Shown one piece after another: positions 1-5,702 of a DNA stretch of 15,259 bases. Numbering within the stretch: position 1 is the stretch's first letter; each line of letters starts with the position of its first letter. The stretch is taken from assembly GCA_965549355.1 (NCBI GenBank), contig CBEVGD010000038.1, positions 1-15,259 on the forward strand, in the 5' to 3' direction. The stretch comes from M55B120 sp965549355 (lineage in GTDB: Bacteria; Actinomycetota; Humimicrobiia; Humimicrobiales; Humimicrobiaceae). The translations under genes and the position numbers were made by a program. The notes beneath the pieces were generated by a model. That model made no database searches. It was given only the letters and a program-made list of their open reading frames with translations, and was not told the origin of the DNA.

Positions 1-264
1 TTACGAATATTTTGATTTTATGATAGATAAGTTAACAGAAGTCTTTTAAAAGAGCTCTCAAGGATCTCATGGGAAGTTATAAAGGATTATTACAGCAGTA
101 CCTGCAGGAAAGATGGAGCCAGTCCTGCAGCCGTGGCAGTTATCCAGACCTTTGGGGAATACCTGGCCTTTAGTCCCCACATGTATATACTAACTGCTGA
201 CGGATTCTTCTACGCTCCCTCCATAAATATTGATACCGCATCACTTTCCTATAAATATTGCTGA
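1..264 (+). pseudogene. Y2 (IS91-like) transposase remnant, 5' end outside the window
   Basis: One reading frame from base 1 gives a degraded match to the middle of Y2-type (HUH, rolling-circle) transposases. It begins LRIF, then FYDR, LLKELSRISWEVIKDYY, and after a short stretch PAAVAVIQTFGEYLAF, SPHMYIL and TADGFF, ending at TGA 262-264. The order of blocks is the one I know from IS91/IS801-like proteins (LRxxFLYDRKLL, AWE, GAVxxIQTFGDFLxF, HPHLHIL, DGCF). It is broken: in-frame stops lie at 13-15 and 28-30, and the second histidine of the HUH motif reads tyrosine (PHMYI). The conserved downstream LFRHKV block is absent. The element is therefore dead. Family assignment rests on motif recall. 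Confidence 0.7.
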
Positions 265-537
265 CCCTGAAAGAGCTCAGTTCTCTTTGGCTCTTATAAA
301 ACAAAATCAAAATAATTATCCTGATTTATTACTTCAAAGGATACATTGTCATATGCTTCAAGCCAAGCCTTTGGCGGTTTTACTATAAATCAATTTAAAG
401 AATGAATTCCTTTCTTACTATGAATGGGGGAGCCACACCAGAAAACTGATTTACTATAAATTTAAATAGCTGAAAAGATTGCAAAAAAGAGGTAAATGTT
501 TTTAGAATATTGCAAATAGCTCAAGCAAAAAGGTATT
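265..537. other. Gene-free stretch with decayed sequence
   Basis: No complete gene is visible. The 12-mer TTTACTATAAAT occurs at 379-390 and 450-461, with a near copy (TTACTATGAAT) around 414. On the minus strand, about 294-390 reads as a fragment ending KPPKAWLEAYD...NYFDFVL and stop, which looks protein-like but has a stop immediately upstream and no start. I see no convincing promoter for the gene at 538. Its ATG is preceded only by a weak AAAAAGG purine stretch. Confidence 0.4.
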
Positions 538-1284
538 ATGAAGATTGATGATTTAAATAAAGAGATAAAGAGATGCAACCGGTGCAGACTATCTGAAACC
601 AGAATAAATGCTCTTTGCGGAGAGGGAAATTTAAATGCTAAAATTATGCTAATTGCTCAGGCACCAGGAGAGAATGAAAATAAAGAAGGAAAAATGTTCA
701 TTGGACCTTCGGGGAAAGTATTAGATGAATTATTGAAAATAGCTAATGTCGGTAGAAATGAGATTTATATGACAAATCTCATTAAATGTATGCTCCCAAA
801 ATATAGGAAGCCAAAGCAGGATGAAATTGAGATTTGCAGCAAGTACTTAGATGAAGAGATAGAATTAATAAATCCAAAAACATTAGCTCCCCTGGGTTAT
901 TATGCAACTAAATACACCTTTGAGAAATATGCTCTTCGCTTACCGTCTAAACCAGAATTCCCTGAGGTTTATGGCAATATCTTTTTGTCTTTAGATAAAA
1001 AGATATTGCCATTGCAGCACCCCGCTACTGTTCTTTGCGACCCCTCTCTTAAGGAAGAAATGATAAAAAATTACAGGAAGATAAAAGTATTGTTTGAAAA
1101 TTGTAAATGGTATCCGGTATGTCCAATGAAAAGATTTTATGAAAAAGGAAAATTAAATAAAAAATGGGTGGAGCTATATTGTAAAGGAGATTGGGAGAGT
1201 TGTATCCGCTATCAAATGGAAGAGAGAGCAGCACCGCACCCGGATCGGATGCTTCCAGATGGAAGCATTGATGAAAGATTGTAA
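538..1284 (+). CDS. Uracil-DNA glycosylase, family 4-like, with four-cysteine C-terminal tail
   Basis: This is a predicted base-excision repair enzyme that removes uracil from DNA in the cytoplasm. The 248-residue product has the layout of the iron-sulfur UDG superfamily (families 4/5). A CxxC at C13/C16, with C84 and C100, gives the usual four-cysteine [4Fe-4S] set. The active-site loop is IAQAPGENE (about 39-47), then FIGPSG, MTNLIKC, and the second catalytic motif HPA at H161. Family 4 proteins normally read GEAPG in the first motif; here Gln replaces Glu. Beyond the glycosylase core (to about 185) lies an extra tail with C189, C195, C215 and C222 in the pattern YPVCPM...YCKGDWESCIRY, ending in HPDRMLPDGSID. 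I recall this tail on UDG-like proteins of other anaerobes but know no function for it. The gene stands alone, between a transposase remnant and an IS-like end. Confidence 0.85.
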   Translation: MKIDDLNKEIKRCNRCRLSETRINALCGEGNLNAKIMLIAQAPGENENKEGKMFIGPSGKVLDELLKIANVGRNEIYMTNLIKCMLPKYRKPKQDEIEICSKYLDEEIELINPKTLAPLGYYATKYTFEKYALRLPSKPEFPEVYGNIFLSLDKKILPLQHPATVLCDPSLKEEMIKNYRKIKVLFENCKWYPVCPMKRFYEKGKLNKKWVELYCKGDWESCIRYQMEERAAPHPDRMLPDGSIDERL

Positions 1285-1400
1285 TAGTATAAGAAGTCTA
1301 CAAGATGAAAAGATCAGGACAAAATGTATGAGTTATAATAGTGAAGCAGCAAAAGAAGGATTTAAAGCTGACCGGGGCTTTCCTGCCTTATAGTGGATAT

Positions 1401-1450
1401 TCTGGTGAAATCGGATACTGATTCTAGTTTTTAACGGACACCGACTCTGG
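1401..1450. mobile_element. Possible IS21-type terminal repeats (remnant)
   Basis: Two consecutive units of 22 and 23 bp can be aligned. 1401-1422 runs TCTGGTGAAATCGG then ATACTGAT; 1423-1445 runs TCTAGTTTTTAACGG then ACACCGAC; the next unit starts TCTGG at 1446. From memory, IS21-family elements carry such tandem ~20-bp repeats with GGTGAAATCGG / ACCGATTCTGG signatures near their ends. No IstA/IstB gene is present, so this would be a solo end. The 11-mer ACCGACTCTGG (1440-1450) recurs at 12304-12314. Confidence 0.35.
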
Positions 1451-1467
1451 ACTGATGATTATTTCTT

Positions 1468-1929
1468 TCATCTTGTTACCTCTATAGTCTCTCCAACAAT
1501 CCAGTAAGGTCCTGGGCAATGATCGCACGGCAACTGTGTAGAATATGCAGTTATATCTCCATGGTCTCCACCCGACATTTCACCACCGCCACCGCTAATT
1601 CTGACTTTATCTCCCACACGTGCCACAGGTTGGCCTGTGCTATCAATAACCTGAAATATTCCATCTTTATCAGTGCTTAGTGAAAAACCATACGGCCATA
1701 CAAGTAAATAACCACCGGCACGGAGACAACCATCTCTTATTATTAATTCTTCTGGTTTATCAGATAATAGTGCTTCCATGTAACTTGTAGCAGGCTCCTT
1801 TTGCGTTGGAAAGAAAGGAACAGACGATGATGATTTTTCTGGTTCTGCAGTTTCGCATCCAATAACTATAGTAAGGACCATAACCAGTACCAGAGTGATT
1901 GAAGCTATTTTTACTATTCTGTTTATCAT
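1468..1929 (-). CDS. Small predicted lipoprotein with a glycine-rich beta-type domain
   Basis: The protein is probably exported and lipid-anchored; its function is unknown. The start at 1929 was chosen over an ATG 18 bases upstream because GAGGAG (1938-1943, minus strand) lies eight bases before it, giving 153 residues beginning MINRIVKIA. A hydrophobic signal segment ends in the lipobox TIVIGC. A serine-rich linker follows (SSSSVPFFP), then a compact domain: IIRDGCLR, YLLVWPYGFS, FQVIDSTGQPVARVGDKVRI, SGGGGEMSGG, CDHCPGPYWIVGE. The LVWP...VARVGD...GGG pattern resembles a small domain I have seen in other bacterial lipoproteins, without an assigned role. Three cysteines in the mature part (one in GCLR, two in CDHC) could form a disulfide. 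It is last in a run of minus-strand genes, 120 bp beyond the serpin, and may be co-transcribed with it. Confidence 0.7.
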   Translation of the reverse strand: MINRIVKIASITLVLVMVLTIVIGCETAEPEKSSSSVPFFPTQKEPATSYMEALLSDKPEELIIRDGCLRAGGYLLVWPYGFSLSTDKDGIFQVIDSTGQPVARVGDKVRISGGGGEMSGGDHGDITAYSTQLPCDHCPGPYWIVGETIEVTR

Positions 1930-2049
1930 TTGGTTTTCTCCTCTCATGTTAATGTTATAAGCAGTAAATATATTTATCTATAAACTTACTTCCGGTGTTA
2001 TGATTGCCAACAGCAAGAAGGTTCCCAACTATAATGTTCTTGCCTGCTT

Positions 2050-3309
2050 CTAAGGCTCAACCACCTTGCCCATAAATAGCATGCTTCCGGTCCTGTCATC
2101 AGAAATTACAAAAAAGAAAGGTCTGTCCACAATAAATTCAACAGTCTCAGCTATATCTCCACCTCTGTCCATCTCAACGACAGTAGCTGCAGCAGCCTCA
2201 CTTCCCTTTTCATTTACCTCAATTACTGCTTTATGCAATACTCTTGAAATAAATGTATCAGGATTTATACCGCTAAAATCCGCATCAGAGCTAAAGGCAA
2301 TCCCCATTCCAAGATTTGTTAGGGCATCATTTAGAAGTTTTATACCATATTCCATCTTGAACTTTGGCATTTTTAGCTCTACCTCTGTCTCACTGAAAGA
2401 ACTTAAGTAATTCTGCCATTCTTCACTGTCAAAAGATCCTATTACTGTATCAATATCTACTCCCCTGTCAGGCAGAATTATATACATAGCCATCTTCTCC
2501 TGGCCATATGGCAGCCTGACACTTGAATAGTTACTTTCTTTTAAATACCTGAAGTCTTCTCTCTGGGCCATCATAGGGACTTTTTTAGTGCTGCCGTCAA
2601 GTAGATAGAAATCCTCTTCCTCTGTAAATTCCTCGTCAAATTCATAGGTCCAGTTACCTTTAAAATAAATGGCATTTATAAGATACATCACTGCATCAGC
2701 AGAAACCTCAGTTAGCATTTTATCAATCTTTCCCATGGTTGCATCATCTATCCATTCGTTTATAGTATCCACTGCATCAGGAGATGAGAAATCCAGCTCT
2801 CTTACTTCTGAATTATAATACTTTTTATTTCTTTCTATAAAATCCTTATCCACATCAGAGCCCAATCTCTGCCAGATAGAATTTGCAATAGCAAGATCAA
2901 TATCGCTATCTGCATTTTTTATGCTTAATAGTAAATCATGAAAGCCCTGATTAAGCTCAGTAAGATCAAAACCTTTAAACTCTAAAGCTTCTGCCATATC
3001 AAGATTTGTGTCTCCCAGGGCTCCATTATATGCCATGGCAAGAGCCAGCAGTATTGAAAATGGGGATATGAAGATATTTTCATCCTTGTCTTCTGCAATC
3101 AATTCTCTGTATAAATTAAACCCAAACTGGGTATTGGCTCCTGGAAGGTTCACAACATCCAGGGTATCAGCAAGCTCATCGGACTCTTCTTCAAAAATCT
3201 TTTCCTTAGATAGAAGTTTGCTGGAACAATTTGTAAAAAGTGCAGCATTTCCCAGCAGCATTACAATGGTCATTATTATAACTACAGATATAATCTTATT
3301 TTTCTTCAT
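2050..3309 (-). CDS. Serpin (serine/cysteine protease inhibitor) with N-terminal membrane signal
   Basis: This is a suicide-substrate protease inhibitor of the serpin family, predicted to act outside the cytoplasmic membrane. The start at 3309 is set by AAGGAG (3316-3321, minus strand) six bases upstream, giving 419 residues; an ATG 21 bases earlier would place that Shine-Dalgarno site inside the gene. Residues about 6-25 are a hydrophobic signal. The Cys in LFTNC could be a lipid site, though Asn at -1 is atypical. Serpin hallmarks are complete: FISPFSILLALAMAYNGA, LINAIYFKGNW, the strand before the hinge (HKAVIEVNEKGSE), and VDRPFFFVI near the end. The hinge EKGSEAAAAT has the small residues needed for loop insertion, so it is likely inhibitory. 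The scissile bond should fall around MDRGGD, with P1 being Arg or the following Gly. Upstream at 3343-3361 is the element shared with two lipoprotein leaders. Confidence 0.93.
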   Translation of the reverse strand: MKKNKIISVVIIMTIVMLLGNAALFTNCSSKLLSKEKIFEEESDELADTLDVVNLPGANTQFGFNLYRELIAEDKDENIFISPFSILLALAMAYNGALGDTNLDMAEALEFKGFDLTELNQGFHDLLLSIKNADSDIDLAIANSIWQRLGSDVDKDFIERNKKYYNSEVRELDFSSPDAVDTINEWIDDATMGKIDKMLTEVSADAVMYLINAIYFKGNWTYEFDEEFTEEEDFYLLDGSTKKVPMMAQREDFRYLKESNYSSVRLPYGQEKMAMYIILPDRGVDIDTVIGSFDSEEWQNYLSSFSETEVELKMPKFKMEYGIKLLNDALTNLGMGIAFSSDADFSGINPDTFISRVLHKAVIEVNEKGSEAAAATVVEMDRGGDIAETVEFIVDRPFFFVISDDRTGSMLFMGKVVEP

Positions 3310-3342
3310 TTCCGACTCCTTTTTTAGCATTATTTAAATCTG

Positions 3343-3361
3343 TTATATATATACGGTGGAA
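3343..3361 (-). promoter_or_regulatory. 19-bp shared upstream element (serpin copy)
   Basis: Read on the minus strand this is TTCCACCGTATATATATAA, ending 33 bases before the serpin ATG. It differs at one position from 10853-10871 and at two from 4608-4626. The TATATA part could serve as a -10 region, with TTCCAYCG as a conserved flank or operator. Its recurrence before three exported-protein genes is the evidence; promoter activity is inferred. Confidence 0.5.
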
Positions 3362-3397
3362 TATAATAATAAATGAGGTATTAATATTTATTATCCT

Positions 3398-3646
3398 TTA
3401 AAAACAATCGCCAAATATTCCAACATTATTTATAAAACAAGCCCATAGATATAAGGGCCATAAATATAAATTATAAAAGAATCCAATAATAAATAGTGGC
3501 GGTAGTGAAAATCCTCCAAATATATCCCAATTTCTAACATTGTAACAATACAGACTGACACAAAAGTTAATAAATCCAATAAAAAAATATATACTGAATC
3601 CCAGTGCAACTATCCTTGCTACACGATTCTTTATTCTTGCAAACAT
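3398..3646 (-). CDS. Small two-helix membrane protein, function unknown
   Basis: The product is an 82-residue protein with a basic N-terminus (MFARIKNRVARI) and two hydrophobic segments, roughly residues 12-35 and 49-72, rich in Phe, Tyr and Trp. It is therefore probably an integral membrane protein of the cytoplasmic membrane. AAGGAAGGA lies a few bases before the ATG at 3646, which supports real translation. It sits 36 bp downstream of the gene ending at 3683 and 88 bp upstream of the serpin start, all on the minus strand. The shared element at 3343-3361 suggests that the serpin also has its own promoter. I recognise no family. Confidence 0.55.
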   Translation of the reverse strand: MFARIKNRVARIVALGFSIYFFIGFINFCVSLYCYNVRNWDIFGGFSLPPLFIIGFFYNLYLWPLYLWACFINNVGIFGDCF

Positions 3647-3682
3647 CTTATTCCTTCCTTTTTAAAAATATTTAAATTGTAT

Positions 3683-4189
3683 TTAGAAATAGGCATTTTT
3701 ACTACACACCTTTAGATTTATCACCTTTGCACTTAAAGAAACATCTAAAACTTTACCCTGGATTACTTCCTGGTCTTTAAAGGCAATCTCTTTGCTTAAA
3801 TTAATTCTATTTATCCCGTCAATCCAGGTTCTGTCTAGCTGAGGTTTTCCTTCCTGGCTAATATTTACTGCCCAACAACTATAGACTATCCTTCCCTCAA
3901 CCTCATGACCAACCAAAATGTGTGCTTCCAATCCTCTGTCCTGAGTATCTTCTAAAATGAAGAGACTAGTTTCCACATCCTCTAAAATTCTATAACCCTT
4001 CTCATCAACCGGAATGTGATATCTTTCTTCTTGTTCAACCCACTGTGAGATTGTAATATCTGCCGGGTTTTTAAAAACTAATTCTACTATCCTATCTTTT
4101 TCCTTTATTTTTATAATATCCTCTTCTATAAAAACACAAGTAGATTGAAGATTTAGTTCATGAAGTTTACGAGTAAGCAGGCTTGCCAT
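3683..4189 (-). CDS. Unknown protein; probably the body of a lipoprotein cut off by an upstream TAA
   Basis: If translated alone from the ATG at 4189, the product is 168 residues with no signal peptide, and only weak Shine-Dalgarno sequence precedes it (GACGGAATCAGA). The frame is continuous with the small lipoprotein ORF upstream: after that ORF's stop (TAA at 4226-4228) the same frame stays open through EVVDIKSEDGIR straight into this ATG. The simplest reading is that both are parts of one ~252-residue lipoprotein. The domain has alternating strand-like segments: TCVFIEEDIIKIKEKDRIVE, FILEDTQ, EAHILVGHEVEGRIVYSCW, EIAFKDQEVIQGKVLDV. I do not recognise it. Whether a cytoplasmic 168-residue protein is ever made is unclear; a restart at this ATG would mislocalise a domain that looks designed for export. 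Confidence 0.5.
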   Translation of the reverse strand: MASLLTRKLHELNLQSTCVFIEEDIIKIKEKDRIVELVFKNPADITISQWVEQEERYHIPVDEKGYRILEDVETSLFILEDTQDRGLEAHILVGHEVEGRIVYSCWAVNISQEGKPQLDRTWIDGINRINLSKEIAFKDQEVIQGKVLDVSLSAKVINLKVCSKNAYF

Positions 4190-4225
4190 TCTGATTCCGT
4201 CTTCACTTTTTATATCAACTACTTC

Positions 4226-4441
4226 TTACTTGCCACTCTCATAAAGGATAATTTTTTCCACTAGCTCTTTGGTGGACTGCACTTTCTCTTCAGTTGGTAC
4301 TTCCTCCTCGGCCGGTGCATCTTCATCCGGTGTTTCTTCAATGGGTTCTTCTTCAATTATTTCTTCCGTACAACCGACACCCATAAGAGCTATAGCTGCA
4401 ACACAAAAAACAATCATTAATAATAAAAATATTTTCTTCAT
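4226..4441 (-). CDS. Lipoprotein signal peptide plus acidic linker, ended early by TAA
   Basis: The 71-residue product begins MKKIFLLLMIVFCVAAIALM with lipobox GVGC (C24), then an acidic linker rich in Glu, Pro and Asp, then STKELVEKIILYESGK and stop. The signal peptide matches that of the sugar-binding lipoprotein at 11068 at nearly every residue, and the upstream leaders are duplicates too (see 4370-4648). AAAGG precedes the ATG by about nine bases, as in the other copy. With only about 30 residues after the linker it is short for a working lipoprotein, and its frame continues past the stop into the gene at 4189. I therefore consider it the 5' part of a gene interrupted by a nonsense codon, unless the stop is read through or the short lipopeptide has its own role. 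Confidence 0.6.
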   Translation of the reverse strand: MKKIFLLLMIVFCVAAIALMGVGCTEEIIEEEPIEETPDEDAPAEEEVPTEEKVQSTKELVEKIILYESGK

Positions 4442-4489
4442 TGTTCAACCTTTCACTTGATTTGTTATTATTATTTTATAAAATACTAT

Positions 4490-4541
4490 TGAGATTTGTT
4501 TTGTAAGAGTGATGTTATTTTTTAGTACAATACAAATCTCA
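4490..4541 (-). promoter_or_regulatory. Leader hairpin overlapping the mini-ORF stop (left copy)
   Basis: On the minus strand TGAGATTTGT pairs with ACAAATCTCA (10 bp). After a 2-nt internal loop, TGTA pairs with TACA, around a 20-nt loop containing AATAACATCACTCT. The first three stem bases are the TGA stop of the mini-ORF. No T-run follows directly, so it is not a standard terminator. It is conserved in the right copy at 10968-11019. A role in attenuation or mRNA stability is inferred. Confidence 0.5.
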
Positions 4542-4556
4542 TTTCTTTAAGTCCAT
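4539..4556 (-). CDS. Five-codon leader mini-ORF (MDLKK)
   Basis: ATG GAC TTA AAG AAA TGA follows a perfect AAAGGAGG (4561-4568, minus strand) by four bases. That is the strongest ribosome site in this leader, stronger than the one for the lipoprotein itself. The right-hand copy keeps the same start, Shine-Dalgarno site and C-terminal MDLKK. The peptide is too short to act as a protein in an ordinary way; a leader-peptide role is inferred. Confidence 0.35.
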   Translation of the reverse strand: MDLKK

Positions 4557-4607
4557 ACATCCTCCTTTCTTTAACGTATTTTTTTAAATAATTCTTACTT
4601 TCTATTT

Positions 4608-4626
4608 TTATATACATACGATGGAA
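4608..4626 (-). promoter_or_regulatory. 19-bp shared upstream element (left leader copy)
   Basis: On the minus strand this is TTCCATCGTATGTATATAA, 51 bases before the mini-ORF ATG. It is part of the larger duplication, but the same core occurs independently before the serpin at 3343-3361, where the flanks do not match. It is a candidate promoter/operator for the split lipoprotein and possibly the minus-strand genes that follow. Confidence 0.5.
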
Positions 4627-4711
4627 GTTCATAAATAACCGGGGTAATGGTAAGGAAATATAAGGCAGTGGAAATCGGGCAGGCTTGAAGCAGAATATAC
4701 ACTTAGCATGA

Positions 4712-4731
4712 TTTCTTCATATTTTCTTCAT
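4712..4731 (+). promoter_or_regulatory. Direct repeat TTTCTTCAT x2, 11-bp period
   Basis: TTTCTTCAT occurs at 4712-4720 and 4723-4731, so the repeats start 11 bp apart. OmpR-family regulators bind head-to-tail to repeats spaced by about one helical turn, so this could be a binding site. In such AT-rich sequence it may also be chance. Confidence 0.25.
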
Positions 4732-4805
4732 TTCTCTATGATATTATATTGTATATATAATTTATTTAAGTATTTCAACTAATTGTCATGCAACAAGGTA
4801 TAAAT

Positions 4806-4827
4806 GATTTTTATAAGATTTTTATAA
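4806..4827 (+). promoter_or_regulatory. Perfect tandem 11-bp repeat, candidate response-regulator site
   Basis: GATTTTTATAA is repeated exactly twice without a gap (4806-4816 and 4817-4827), about 130 bp before the response-regulator start. The 11-bp spacing suits tandem binding by two winged-helix domains of an OmpR-type regulator, hence possible autoregulation. Function is inferred from spacing and position only. Confidence 0.4.
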
Positions 4828-4959
4828 TAGCACAATGAAGCTTTTCATTTATGAACTACCTATTATTGTATAAATTATATTAATATATAATGTAAAAGTA
4901 TCAAGATATATCAGTACATATAAGACATTTATAATTAGCAGCGACAGTCTGGTGTAATT

Positions 4960-5631
4960 GTGAAAATATTAATCATTGAAGATGAAAAATCACTTGCAGA
5001 TGGTCTGAAAAAAGGACTCCAGTACCATAATTTTTGTGTTGATGTTGCCTATAGCGGTGAAGATGGTTATCTGCTGACCCAACAGTTTGAGTATGATATT
5101 ATCCTTTTAGACTTAATCCTGCCCGATATTAAGGGAGAGGAAATATGTAAAAAACTGCGCCGAGAAAAAAATAATACTTATATACTAATGCTAACCGCCA
5201 AAAAGGAGACAGGTGATATAGTAGATGGATTAAACTGTGGCGCAGACGACTATCTTACTAAACCATTTAAGTTTTCAGAACTTCTGGCAAGGATAAGAGC
5301 ACTGATTAGAAGGACTTCCAAAAACAAAGAAAATATACTACATTCTTTTGATATAAAATTATATCTTGATAGCGAAAGAGTAGAAGCAGGCCCGGAGGAG
5401 GTAAGGCTTACAAAGAAGGAGTTTATGATTTTAGAGTACCTGCTGCGGGAGAAGGGTTCCGTGCTTGACAGAAATCAGATTTTAGAGCATGTCTGGGATA
5501 GGAATGTAAATATTTTTACAAATGTTGTGGATACACATATTAAGAATTTGCGTAGGAAATTAGGCAGGAGCGGTTCTATAGTAGAAACAGTTTTTGGCTC
5601 AGGATACAGAATTAAAGATGATAATGAATAA
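4960..5631 (+). CDS. OmpR/PhoB-family response regulator
   Basis: This is a two-component transcription factor, predicted to be phosphorylated by the kinase encoded immediately downstream. Its 223 residues form a receiver domain (about 1-118) with the acidic pair E7/D8, phospho-acceptor D51 (IILLDLILPD), T79 (LMLTAKK) and K101 (YLTKPF). A C-terminal winged-helix domain follows (about 128-220) with VRLTKKEFMILEYLL, a DRNQILEHVWD helix, VVDTHIKNLRRKLG and VFGSGYRI. All switch residues are intact. It starts with GTG and has only a weak ribosome site (GGTG about six bases upstream). It heads the plus-strand run RR-HK-permease-ATPase-adaptor, so it most likely controls that pump and itself. Tandem 11-bp repeats upstream are candidate sites. 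The closest general type is CusR/CopR-like or Bacillus-type OmpR regulators; the exact signal is unknown. Confidence 0.93.
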   Translation: MKILIIEDEKSLADGLKKGLQYHNFCVDVAYSGEDGYLLTQQFEYDIILLDLILPDIKGEEICKKLRREKNNTYILMLTAKKETGDIVDGLNCGADDYLTKPFKFSELLARIRALIRRTSKNKENILHSFDIKLYLDSERVEAGPEEVRLTKKEFMILEYLLREKGSVLDRNQILEHVWDRNVNIFTNVVDTHIKNLRRKLGRSGSIVETVFGSGYRIKDDNE

Positions 5632-5702
5632 TATAGATTTGTATACAGATATATTAATATTTCTAAAGGTTAAAAACAAACCTAAGGTGAGGCAAAGTTG
5701 AT

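Larger units (their letters stand above)
4370..4648 (-). repeat. Inverted duplication, left copy: leader plus signal-peptide coding region
   Basis: Read on the minus strand, from ATTACCCCGG (4639-4648) to the GGTTGT encoding the lipobox Gly-Cys, this matches 10831-11139 read on the plus strand. By eye roughly nine of ten positions agree outside indels: about eight extra bases here in the AT-rich part, 39 fewer in the mini-ORF. The copies face outward and flank the two-component/ABC operon. Beyond ATTACCCC the flanks are unrelated. Confidence 0.85.
4649..4959. other. AT-rich divergent intergenic region upstream of the response regulator
   Basis: No gene is visible here. It separates the leftward leader from the rightward two-component operon. 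It holds two sets of 11-bp-period direct repeats (4712-4731 and 4806-4827) and several TATAAT-like runs, for example 4756-4761 and 4886-4891, none with a convincing -35 at 17 bp. ATTTATGAACT at 4847-4857 repeats part of the left leader (minus strand), so a degenerate relative of the shared element may lie here. Confidence 0.4.

Noticed and set aside
294..390. Minus-strand fragment containing KPPKAWLEAYD...NYFDFVL as a possible antitoxin remnant
   Set aside because: It is too short, with a stop just upstream and no start; resemblance to MazE/AbrB tails is only a vague recollection.
4866..4891. Promoter TTGTAT / TATAAT before the response regulator
   Set aside because: The spacer is only 14 bp, and TATAAT-like strings are expected by chance in this AT-rich stretch.
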